NCBI GenBank assembly: GCA_013375475.1
Contig: JABXKD010000036.1
Span: 1 to 36,218, forward strand
From: Promethearchaeota archaeon
Lineage (GTDB): Archaea > Asgardarchaeota > Lokiarchaeia > Sigyniarchaeales > SOKP01
DNA length: 36,218 nt
Direction: 5' to 3'
Shown: one piece after another, positions 1-7,506 of the stretch
How positions within the stretch are numbered: the first letter of the stretch is position 1
Layout of the letters: every line of letters starts with the position of its first letter
Position numbers and translations under genes: made by a program
The notes under the pieces: generated by a model
What the model saw: the letters and a program-made list of their open reading frames with translations, nothing else
What the model was told of the DNA's origin: nothing
The model's database searches: none

Positions 1-248
1 TTTTAAGTAAAAAGAAAGATATATCCTAGAAATTTAAGATTTAACTTAGTGCTTCACATTGAAGCGATTTAATTTGTTTCCTCTATGAAATCTTGACTGG
101 ACTATCTTCTTTCTTATATAATTATGCCCATCAAGATTGGAAATAACTTCTTTTAAATAATAATTTATATTTTTTTATAAAGAAGATGGAGTTAATTGAG
201 AAATTATTATCTTTTTATTTAATAAAAGAAAAGTAAAAAAATAGAAAT

Positions 249-521
249 TTACGTACTGAGCAATTTAAAGAGTATCGTAGCATGAGGGATATAAAATTGA
301 TCTTTAACCTTAATTACAACAGTATGAAAGTATTCAGCTAAACCTAAAAAACCCCTTATCACAGATTCATCCTCTTCGAACTTAAACACTACATTCGCTA
401 TTGCTGAGCTAGTACTAAAGTTGGCTTTTTCATATACCCTTTCATCGATTAAAGGAATTTTCAATTCATTTACGATCTCATATACACGCTTGATGAAGAG
501 TTCTCTTTTTGGAATATTCAC
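249..521 (-). CDS. small hypothetical protein (90 aa)
   Basis: I do not recognise this protein. It is a mixed alpha/beta chain with no membrane segment and no Cys motif. The C-terminal half carries alternating hydrophobic residues (HTVVIKV, QFYIPHATILF) typical of beta strands. The longest frame starts at GTG 521, but the only ribosome-binding-like stretch (AGGTG, upstream on the minus strand) lies almost against that GTG. It sits about 7 nt before an in-frame ATT at 515, so the true start could be ATT (MetPKREL...). It is isolated: the flanks on both sides are AT-rich and non-coding. Coding status rests on frame length and codon character only. Confidence 0.55.
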   Translation of the reverse strand: MNIPKRELFIKRVYEIVNELKIPLIDERVYEKANFSTSSAIANVVFKFEEDESVIRGFLGLAEYFHTVVIKVKDQFYIPHATILFKLLST

Positions 522-788
522 ACACCTATTAATATTGAAAACTAATTATTATAGATACAAATGAAATATGATATATAATTATATTAGATTTGCTATTTTT
601 AATTGTATTTTTTTTTTGAAAAAATTTTAGATTGTAAGGAACTAATTTAATTAAGGTGAAAACTAAGATGCGATTCAAGTATTATAAAAAAATAAAAATA
701 AAAATATAAATTAATATAATACAATTACTACTATAACTGTATATTATTCCATAAAAAAATATAAAAAATTAGAGGAATTGATGGGAAA

Positions 789-1493
789 TTGGTTTCGAAA
801 GAATATAAGAAGATGGAGAGAGTCATAAACTTTATGAAAAAAGGTTTAACATCCCTTTCTGACGATTTAGAAGAAACTGTAAAAGGGATTAACGATTTTA
901 AAAAATCTTTAAACAAAGCCTTGAAAGATTTGAAAGATGTCTCTATTGAACCAGAATTAAAAACTGTTAGCTCATCCTCTAAAAAAGTCGTAGGTGCTTC
1001 AACGGGACAAGCAAAAACTGCCGCCGCCAGTACTTTGTTTAATTTACTAAGTGGTAGCCCTGGAGCTGCACAACAAGCACCACCAACTGCTACTGCGAGC
1101 GCTTCACCTACGGTTGGTGGCCCTCCTAAATCGCCTGGAGCTGGCCCTCCAAAAAGACCTGCAAGTGGAGCACCTCCTAAAGCACCAGTCACGGGTGGAC
1201 CCCCTAGACGCTCTGATTTACCACCTGCACCAAAATTACCTCCTACTGCTGGAAGCGGTCCCCCTCAAGCACCAAATAAGGGATTGGTTCAAACACCATC
1301 ATTTGCTAAAAGACCAACTCCACCTGCAGCTCCTGCTATGGGTATTCCTGCAAGACCACCTGGCGCACCTACAACATCACCAGGAGTAGCGGCTCCATTA
1401 GCTGCACCTCAAGCTGGTGGTGGATTGAGTTCTTTACGCGACGAGATGTTAGAAGAATTGAATCGCTTAAAGAAAATAATGAGAGGAGATTAA
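789..1493 (+). CDS. coiled-coil / proline-rich protein (234 aa)
   Basis: Three parts are visible. Residues about 1-65 form a charged amphipathic helix region (VINFMKKGLTSLSDDLEETV). Residues about 75-205 are Pro/Ala/Gly-rich with many PP pairs next to Lys or Arg (GGPPK, GPPKRP, GAPPKAP, GGPPRR). Residues about 212-234 form a short amphipathic helix (LRDEMLEELNRLKKIM). In eukaryotes such linkers bind profilin, SH3, WW or EVH1 modules; a cytoskeletal or scaffold role here is inference, supported by the actin-related gene about 2 kb downstream. The start could be TTG 789 or ATG 813 (MERVINF). The Pro-rich section is clearly richer in G+C than its surroundings because of its codons. A T-rich tract follows the stop. 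Confidence 0.85.
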   Translation: MVSKEYKKMERVINFMKKGLTSLSDDLEETVKGINDFKKSLNKALKDLKDVSIEPELKTVSSSSKKVVGASTGQAKTAAASTLFNLLSGSPGAAQQAPPTATASASPTVGGPPKSPGAGPPKRPASGAPPKAPVTGGPPRRSDLPPAPKLPPTAGSGPPQAPNKGLVQTPSFAKRPTPPAAPAMGIPARPPGAPTTSPGVAAPLAAPQAGGGLSSLRDEMLEELNRLKKIMRGD

Positions 1494-1507
1494 AGAACAC
1501 ATTATAA

Positions 1508-1565
1508 TATTTTTTGTTATTCTTTTTAATCTTTAATTTACTAATTCTTAGTTTTTTCTTTTTCA
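1508..1565 (+). terminator. T-rich terminator-like tract
   Basis: Several runs of T (TTTTTTG, CTTTTTAATC, TTTTTTCTTTTTC) follow shortly after the proline-rich gene and lie before the TATA box of the next gene. Archaeal RNA polymerase terminates on T-rich tracts without needing a hairpin. Assignment is by position and composition. Confidence 0.5.
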
Positions 1566-1580
1566 TTCAACAACTTTTTA

Positions 1581-1588
1581 TTTTAAAT
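1581..1588 (+). promoter_or_regulatory. TATA box of the PIG-L gene
   Basis: TTTTAAAT is centred about 23 bases before ATG 1608. There is no Shine-Dalgarno-like sequence in between. This spacing implies a transcript that begins at or very near the start codon (leaderless). Confidence 0.45.
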
Positions 1589-1607
1589 TATCAGATATTT
1601 AATAGAG

Positions 1608-2354
1608 ATGGAGAATAACAATTCTATTATTAGAGATAACGATATTCCCGTAGTAGTTCCTAAACGTATATTGGTCTTTGCGGGTCACCCAGATGATGAA
1701 ATAATATCATGTGGCGGAACGATACTTAAATATCAGGCTTTGGGTTCTGAATTATTCGTAGTTGTAGCAACAAGTGGATTGGGTGGATATGCAAGATCCG
1801 ATCAAAAATCAGATATAGAATATCAAAGACAGCAAGAACTTGAATTAATTCAGACAACTTTGAAATGCAGGATAATCGAATTAGGATACGATGAATTAAA
1901 TGTCAATAGCAAACATATCTCGGAAATAACGAACTTAATAAGAGATATAAAACCGCAAATTATTCTACTACCTCATTATTCAGATTTTCACCGTATTCAT
2001 AGGAATTTATCCTTAATCTCAAAAGAAGCAATCTATCATTGTTCAACGGGTAAAGCATATGGAGGTTATGAGAGAAACTGGACGCCCTTAGGAGTTTATT
2101 ATTACGAATCCCCATCGTGCAAGTTCCAATATGTAGAAGGTTCAGTTTTTATAGTAGTAGATATCGAAAAATTCTGGCAGAAAAAAAAAGAAATCTTTAA
2201 TAGTGTATATAAATCACAGAAAGAAGTATTAGAAAGAATTCTTGAATGGGCAGAAGATACAGCTATTTTACGTGGGAATGAAATAAATTCTCAATATGGA
2301 GAAGCTTACATACCTGATACAACTTATACTCCCTTAAGAATTTTACTAGTATAG
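1608..2354 (+). CDS. PIG-L / LmbE family zinc deacetylase
   Basis: The family comprises zinc-dependent N-acetylglucosamine-conjugate deacetylases (PIG-L, MshB, LmbE, BshB). The signature is plain: the first strand ends in FAGHPDDE (His27, Asp30 as metal ligand and base), then the GG at about 37-38, and the second metal motif HYSDFHRIHRN at residues 125-135 (His125, Asp128, His130, His133). At 248 aa it is family length, with no signal peptide, so probably cytosolic. The substrate cannot be named; in archaea members act on sugar-lipid or cofactor precursors. It converges with the membrane protein gene, the two stops being 2 bases apart. It ends in TAG. Confidence 0.92.
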   Translation: MENNNSIIRDNDIPVVVPKRILVFAGHPDDEIISCGGTILKYQALGSELFVVVATSGLGGYARSDQKSDIEYQRQQELELIQTTLKCRIIELGYDELNVNSKHISEITNLIRDIKPQIILLPHYSDFHRIHRNLSLISKEAIYHCSTGKAYGGYERNWTPLGVYYYESPSCKFQYVEGSVFIVVDIEKFWQKKKEIFNSVYKSQKEVLERILEWAEDTAILRGNEINSQYGEAYIPDTTYTPLRILLV

Positions 2355-2356
2355 TA

Positions 2357-3289
2357 TTATCTAACCCAATACTGTTTTATTTTTATCTCTAAATCCGATT
2401 CAATAGGTTTAATATTATATGTTTTAGCATAATATTCTAAATCTGATAAAAAATCTTGTAACTTATACAATTTAGAATAAATTCTCACTTGTTTATCGTT
2501 TATAATCCCATTTCGACTAAGTGAGGCAATGGCATCAAAATCCGTCTTTATATTCTTTAAATCTCTAAAACTTAACTGAAAGTAATACTTTCCATGTTTT
2601 CGAATTTTAAACGGTACCCATAGCAGATACATTAAAATGATTCCCAGATTAAATTCGATTAATGTATTTACTAACATTGTTATCAAACTCCAACCACCTT
2701 GTTCTTGACGGATTCCTGAAACTGAAAGAGTAAATTCAAGAGCAAATTCAACTAACGTTCCTACCAAAAATAGATATAGGATATCTTCTAATCTTAGCTT
2801 TTTTTTATAATATAAAGCAGCTGCAATAATAATGTTGACAAGTACCATTATTAGTTCATTTAATCTTTGGTTTTCAACGTTCATATCTCTATATACTTCA
2901 ATTATTATATCGTTAAGAGGTAAAAGCTGGGATCCTACGGAAACTAGCGCCCAACCGATGTAAAATAGCATTGTCCAAAAAATCAACTCATTCCTATTTC
3001 TCTTTTCAAACATTACAATTACATATGAAAATTGGACAAATCCAGGTGAAATGCAGAACCACAAAAAGAAAAGAAAAGGGTCTAGAGGTCCAGTATAATG
3101 CCTTGTCTGAGTAATTAAATACCAATACACATAGTCTACGAAAATGTAAATTATCCAACCTAGTAATCCCCATTTAATTGGGGTCCAATACTTTCTCTTG
3201 ATTAAAAAAATTACCCAAATTGTTATAAAAAGTAGATCTAAGTAAATAAAATCAATTCCGATTGTTCTAGCTACAACTGCCTCTGTCAT
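2357..3289 (-). CDS. polytopic membrane protein (about 7 TM)
   Basis: I do not recognise the family. The chain has about seven hydrophobic segments: roughly 15-32 (LDLLFITIWVIFLI), 39-58 (GLLGWIIYIFVDYVYWYL), 72-95, 104-125, 140-160, 170-190 and 205-225. A soluble C-terminal tail of about 80 residues, rich in Lys and aromatic residues, follows. The segment LIEFNLGIILMYLLWVPF resembles the last helix of a transporter-like bundle. No catalytic motif is visible. The ATG start at 3289 opens onto an AT-rich gap shared head-to-head with the actin-related gene, so the two may be regulated from the same intergenic space. Confidence 0.8.
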   Translation of the reverse strand: MTEAVVARTIGIDFIYLDLLFITIWVIFLIKRKYWTPIKWGLLGWIIYIFVDYVYWYLITQTRHYTGPLDPFLFFLWFCISPGFVQFSYVIVMFEKRNRNELIFWTMLFYIGWALVSVGSQLLPLNDIIIEVYRDMNVENQRLNELIMVLVNIIIAAALYYKKKLRLEDILYLFLVGTLVEFALEFTLSVSGIRQEQGGWSLITMLVNTLIEFNLGIILMYLLWVPFKIRKHGKYYFQLSFRDLKNIKTDFDAIASLSRNGIINDKQVRIYSKLYKLQDFLSDLEYYAKTYNIKPIESDLEIKIKQYWVR

Positions 3290-3474
3290 GGTAATTTATG
3301 AATTATTGCGTTTTTGTTGAAAAAATATTTAATACCTTATTAAATCCTTCAAAAGAAGTGAATAATGGAAAAAAGAGATGGAAATTGTTGAAATCAAAAT
3401 TAAAACTATTTTTAACCATCCGATATTATTAGGCTAAAAATAAATAGGTTAAATTGTTAATTTATCTAAAGAGG

Positions 3475-3483
3475 CATATAAGT
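3475..3483 (+). promoter_or_regulatory. TATA box of the actin-related gene
   Basis: CATATAAGT lies 23 bases (centre) before ATG 3502, and the purine-rich AAAGAGG directly upstream fits a TFB recognition element. No Shine-Dalgarno site precedes the ATG, which points to a leaderless mRNA. Confidence 0.5.
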
Positions 3484-3501
3484 AATTTGTCAGTTTAAGA
3501 A

Positions 3502-4614
3502 ATGAACCTTACTGTAGTATTAGATATTGGGCAATTTTCGGCTAAAGCAGGCTTCGGGGGGGAAGATATGCCATCTCAAGTTTTCTTCACAATCGTAGGA
3601 ACACCGAAATATAGGCAGATTGATTACGAATATGCGGGAATTAGAAAGGACGATTTTTATGTAGGAGACGAAATCCAATCAATAGGATTGTACAAAGTTT
3701 TTTACCCGATAAACAAAGGTATAATCCAAGACTGGCTTTCATTTGAGAAAATAATTGATTACATTTTTTACAATTTAAGAGTAGATCCGAGCTTGGTTAA
3801 TGTGTTATTTGCGGTACATCCTTTGTTTCCCCACAGCGATTTAAAGAAATTATTTGAATTATTCTTAGAAAAATATCAATGTAGAGCTTTTTATCCTGTC
3901 TTAGACTCTATGCTTACTTTATACGCCGGAGGTTTTCAAACGGGCTTAGTTGTAGAGATCGGAGATAGTCTTACAAGAATAACCCCCATCTATCAAGGAT
4001 ATAAACTAGACCATGCAATCAAGTATCTTGATATTGGTGGAAGAACCTTAACGAGGTTCATGGAAAAAATATTAGGTGAAAGAGGATTTGCGACTGACTC
4101 TTCAATTAGACGAGAACTCGTAAGAGCCTTAAAGGAAAAAGCGTGTTTTGTGTCTCTTGATTATAAAGAAGATTTGAAAAGAGTTGAACAATACGAAAAA
4201 GAATATTCCTTACCAGATGGATCAACAATTTCTTTAGCTAGAGAGAGGTTTGAAGTGCCTGAATTACTGTTCAATCCATCTATGGAATTGGAGGAAATAT
4301 CTCTCCCAGAGGCCATAATGGATGTAATTGAAATGTGCGACTTAGATGTTCGTCCAGATTTATTAAACAATATTTTTTTATCAGGAGGTTCTTCTATGTT
4401 TCCCAACATAAAATCTCGAATTTATCAAGAATTAGAAATTGAGCTAGCTCGCCGAAATAAAAAAAATCAAGTCATCAAAATAATTGCTCCCCGGGAACGT
4501 ATTTTCTCAGTTTGGGTTGGAGGATCGATCCTAGCGATGATCCCAGAATTTGAACAAAACTGGGTAACCAGAGCGAAATACTTCAATGAAGGCATTCCTG
4601 ACAACCTTCTATGA
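3502..4614 (+). CDS. actin-related protein with altered nucleotide site
   Basis: A full-length actin fold of 370 aa (eukaryotic actin is about 375). Recognisable blocks: LDIGQFSAKAGFGG (phosphate 1, residues 7-20), FYVGDEIQS (52-60), YPINKGII (68-75), LYAGGFQTGLVVEIGDSLTR (phosphate 2), IYQGYKLDHAI, LDIGGRTLT, YSLPDGSTISLARERFEVPE, FLSGGSSMFPNI, IIAPRERIFSVWVGGSILA. Compared with actin numbering, key catalytic or phosphate contacts differ: Ser14 to Gln, Gly15 to Phe, Gln137 to Asp135 here, Asp154 to Glu152, Gly158 to Ser156, His161 to Arg159. It is therefore closer to an actin-related protein than to a conventional filament actin; it may bind ATP but hydrolyse it poorly. The adenosine-side GG motifs and C-terminal WVGGSIL are intact. 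It ends slightly short of the eukaryotic C-terminus. Confidence 0.95.
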   Translation: MNLTVVLDIGQFSAKAGFGGEDMPSQVFFTIVGTPKYRQIDYEYAGIRKDDFYVGDEIQSIGLYKVFYPINKGIIQDWLSFEKIIDYIFYNLRVDPSLVNVLFAVHPLFPHSDLKKLFELFLEKYQCRAFYPVLDSMLTLYAGGFQTGLVVEIGDSLTRITPIYQGYKLDHAIKYLDIGGRTLTRFMEKILGERGFATDSSIRRELVRALKEKACFVSLDYKEDLKRVEQYEKEYSLPDGSTISLARERFEVPELLFNPSMELEEISLPEAIMDVIEMCDLDVRPDLLNNIFLSGGSSMFPNIKSRIYQELEIELARRNKKNQVIKIIAPRERIFSVWVGGSILAMIPEFEQNWVTRAKYFNEGIPDNLL

Positions 4615-4747
4615 GTCATCGTTTAAAATATAAACATCTGATTTTCAAGGTATCATAGTAATATTACAAGCATATTACAGTTTTATAAAAATATTATTCT
4701 GGTATTATATCTTAGTAGAATTTTTATCTCAAGTAAAGTGATAAAAA

Positions 4748-5113
4748 ATGGAAGGACCACAAAATACAAGTTTTGAACAAACGAAAATCCTTAAAAAGTA
4801 CTATAAACCTGATTATTCTCAGTTATTTAATAAATTAAAAAACATTAAAACTCCTGTAAAAAACGACATATTAGTTTCCCTGCTTGACGGGAATTGGCAC
4901 ACAGAGTTGGATTTAATTAGAGTAGCTAAACAAAAAATGAAATACATGGGTGCTGTAACCTTAGGGACAATGATTCACTCGTTAAACCATCACCTAAAAA
5001 ACGATTATGTAGAAAGAAAAGTAATAAACGGAAAATTGTCTTATAGAATATCAGATAACTATGTAGGTCTTACTCGAGCTGCATATAACAAATATAGTTT
5101 TAAATTGGACTAA
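4748..5113 (+). CDS. winged-helix protein (121 aa)
   Basis: After a polar N-terminus of about 30 residues, the segment from about 38 to 118 looks like a winged-helix domain: KNDILVSLLDGNWHTELDLI gives helix 1 and 2, VTLGTMIHSLNHHLKNDYVE gives the recognition helix, and RKVINGKLSYRISDNYVGL gives the two wing strands. Such proteins are usually DNA-binding regulators, but in Asgard archaea winged helices also occur in ESCRT-II-like and other scaffolds; the sequence alone does not decide. GTGAT precedes ATG 4748 at about 6 nt. It lies between the actin-related gene and the convergent topoisomerase. Confidence 0.75.
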   Translation: MEGPQNTSFEQTKILKKYYKPDYSQLFNKLKNIKTPVKNDILVSLLDGNWHTELDLIRVAKQKMKYMGAVTLGTMIHSLNHHLKNDYVERKVINGKLSYRISDNYVGLTRAAYNKYSFKLD

Positions 5114-5133
5114 ACTTTAATCAAATAATTTTT

Positions 5134-7320
5134 TTAATTTCTTTTAACGCACTGCTCTTTAGAGATTTGAAAATTTTCGCAAGCAGAACAGAATCCATTT
5201 GTTCCTTCTTTAAAGCTATCGCTCCAACATTTTGGACAAATGTAATAGACAGTAGTTTTATTGTCCTTCTTTTTTAGGATTTTGAACACATTAAAACCGC
5301 ATTTTAAACACTTCGTAGATTTTAATATAGTAATCCTTCCAGTTTTTGGAACTGGAACATAAGTCTTGCAATTTCTATCTGAACACGCAAGAAATCTTTT
5401 CTTTTGAGAGGTTGTGACCAAATTCATGACATTTATTTTACAAGTTGGGCATTTAGAAGTAGTTTGAGGAAAATTTTTCTGCATAGGATTTTGTTGCATT
5501 GCTGTTTTTAAACTACTTTTCACACTATCGAATTGAAAAGTTATCAGATTTTTATTTTGGCGGAATTTATCAAATAAATCGAGGAATAGCTTTTTTACGA
5601 TACTTATCACATTATCCATTGTTTTTCTATTTTCTTTGACATCTTCGAGCAACTGCTCAACGAATCGGGTAAATTCTGGTTTTAAAAACGGTAGCCAGAC
5701 TTTGATTAATTCACTGATAAGAAATTTGCCCCATTCTGTTATTTTAAAGCGATTTTTAGCAACTCTATTTGTTAGTTTACGATCCACCAGAATATTAATT
5801 ATTGTAGGACGTGTGGATTTTGTTCCTAGATGTTCTCTCTCCATCAGTTTTAACAAAGTTGTATCTGTGTAATGTGGAGGTGGTTGCGTTTCTTTTTCTT
5901 CTAAAAAGATTTTTTTAACTGGAAGTTCCTTAGCTTGGATCTCAAATAATGGTTGATAAACCTTTTTCAAAAAAGGAGCGATTTCGTAAAATCCACTGTA
6001 AGTTAACGCTACGATTTGAGATGTAAATATTTCATTTTTAATTGATAATTTCAATTTGGTCCTTAATTCTTTAGCCTGTTCACCGAAGAGAGCTAAATAA
6101 TGTCGTGCTAAGAGATCATAGACCTTTTTCTCTAGATTATTTTCAAATTTTGGACTATTTTGTTCCAAGCTTACTAACGGAGTAATGGGCGGATGGTCTC
6201 CAGCGTTAACCTTACCTATTGTTGGATTCATTCGATTGTTTTTAAAAAGTTTAGTTGTGTATGATCCGTAGTTGGTGTGAGGTTTGAAATTTTCTAGGTA
6301 TAGTTTGTGGTCAAAATTCGAGTTGTATTTATCGCTGTCAGTTCTAGGATAAGAAATAATTTGATTCAAATAGAGTGAATTCATAGTGTTCATAGCAGCT
6401 TTGGCACTAATTCTTAATGTCTTAGTTAGTAATACAAGAGCTTTAGAAGTATTTAGGGGTGTTGGGGGATTGATTACTGCAGATTCTTTTATATTGTTTA
6501 ATATTATCGCTATTTTCTCATTTTTAATCTTTTGATATATCGATTTCGCTTCAGATTCTTTTTCTTTAGTAAAAGGATTTTTTGTATGCACAGCTTTAAT
6601 AACATGAGTTTTATATACAAGATTAGCGATAATTGTCCAATATGGTTCTGGTACAAATTGTTCTATCTCAAGGTCTCTTAAATAAATTAAATAGAGTAAA
6701 GAAGTTTGCACTCTACCAATTGAAACAAATTTATTGTTGATTTCGTCTAAAATGGGTTTAAATGTATTTGTTGCTTCTCTTGTGCTTGAAAAACCTATAA
6801 TTGCATCAATTATAGCTCTTGCTTCTCCTGATTCTCCCCAACTCCATCTCGGGGGAATTAATTTTCTATATTTCGAAACGATTTCTTTTTTTTCTAATGA
6901 ACTTAACCATAATTGGTTTACTTTTATATTTCTATTAGCCTTAGTTACAAAGGGTAAGGCGTCAAAAAGACCAATATTACAACCTTCTATGTCTGCATCG
7001 GTTGCAATCACGCATTCGTCGCAGATCTTAGAATATTCGGTTAAAGCATTGATGTAGGGTTTCGCATAACTTATAGCTACCTTGTCAATTGATTTTGGAT
7101 TTGTAATAATCTCCCTTGGATCCGTATATGTCCAGCTTTTATATTGCGCTGTATTTCTATATTCTAAAATATGTCCTCGAAGAGGGACAACATAAATATT
7201 CTTTGAAGGTATTTGATACACTTTTAGGTATTTATTTTTATTAATAACGATAACAGGTCCTAAAGCTTCTGCGATTTGTTTGGCAGCTTTATTTTTTTCA
7301 GAAATTATTAAACTCGGCAT
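5134..7320 (-). CDS. topA: DNA topoisomerase I (type IA)
   Basis: Relaxes negative supercoils by transient single-strand cleavage. The N-terminal TOPRIM domain (MPSLIISEKNKAAKQIAEAL, then CVIATDADIEGCNIG at about 103-117) supplies the acidic Mg site. The active-site tyrosine sits in NQIISYPRTDSDKY (about residue 324). GDHPPITP and HYTDTTLLKLMEREHLGTKS are further type IA blocks. The C-terminus carries three zinc-ribbon-like Cys clusters (CPTC...CSDRNC, CLKC...CPKC, CSAC...C). Length 728 is normal for archaeal TopA; there is no helicase domain, so it is not reverse gyrase. ATG start at 7320. T-rich sequence precedes the stop codon on the opposite strand side. Confidence 0.95.
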   Translation of the reverse strand: MPSLIISEKNKAAKQIAEALGPVIVINKNKYLKVYQIPSKNIYVVPLRGHILEYRNTAQYKSWTYTDPREIITNPKSIDKVAISYAKPYINALTEYSKICDECVIATDADIEGCNIGLFDALPFVTKANRNIKVNQLWLSSLEKKEIVSKYRKLIPPRWSWGESGEARAIIDAIIGFSSTREATNTFKPILDEINNKFVSIGRVQTSLLYLIYLRDLEIEQFVPEPYWTIIANLVYKTHVIKAVHTKNPFTKEKESEAKSIYQKIKNEKIAIILNNIKESAVINPPTPLNTSKALVLLTKTLRISAKAAMNTMNSLYLNQIISYPRTDSDKYNSNFDHKLYLENFKPHTNYGSYTTKLFKNNRMNPTIGKVNAGDHPPITPLVSLEQNSPKFENNLEKKVYDLLARHYLALFGEQAKELRTKLKLSIKNEIFTSQIVALTYSGFYEIAPFLKKVYQPLFEIQAKELPVKKIFLEEKETQPPPHYTDTTLLKLMEREHLGTKSTRPTIINILVDRKLTNRVAKNRFKITEWGKFLISELIKVWLPFLKPEFTRFVEQLLEDVKENRKTMDNVISIVKKLFLDLFDKFRQNKNLITFQFDSVKSSLKTAMQQNPMQKNFPQTTSKCPTCKINVMNLVTTSQKKRFLACSDRNCKTYVPVPKTGRITILKSTKCLKCGFNVFKILKKKDNKTTVYYICPKCWSDSFKEGTNGFCSACENFQISKEQCVKRN

Positions 7321-7506
7321 TAGATTTTTGGTTTTATGCCATACATAATTTAGGTTATTATTATTTCAAGGATTTATAAACAACAATAGATTTATATATT
7401 TCTAATTGTTGCTAAATAAAGCCCTTCAATTTGAATAAGAAAATTCAGCTTATTATAATTTTTTATTGTAGATATTGACTTTATCCTGATCTCTAAAAAG
7501 GGGATA

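Noticed and set aside
46..171. 42-codon minus-strand frame with protein-like ending (GHNYIRKKIVQSRFHRGN)
   Set aside because: No start codon, no ribosome-binding site and only 42 codons between stops; could be a gene remnant but too weak to annotate.
731..1192. 153-codon minus-strand frame, Gly/Ala/Leu-rich
   Set aside because: It is the mirror of the proline-rich gene's codons; the plus-strand product has a coherent helix/Pro-rich/helix layout.
1051..1389. 112-codon plus-strand frame inside the proline-rich gene
   Set aside because: Shifted frame of the same low-complexity Pro/Ala codons; His/Leu-rich nonsense composition and no start signals.
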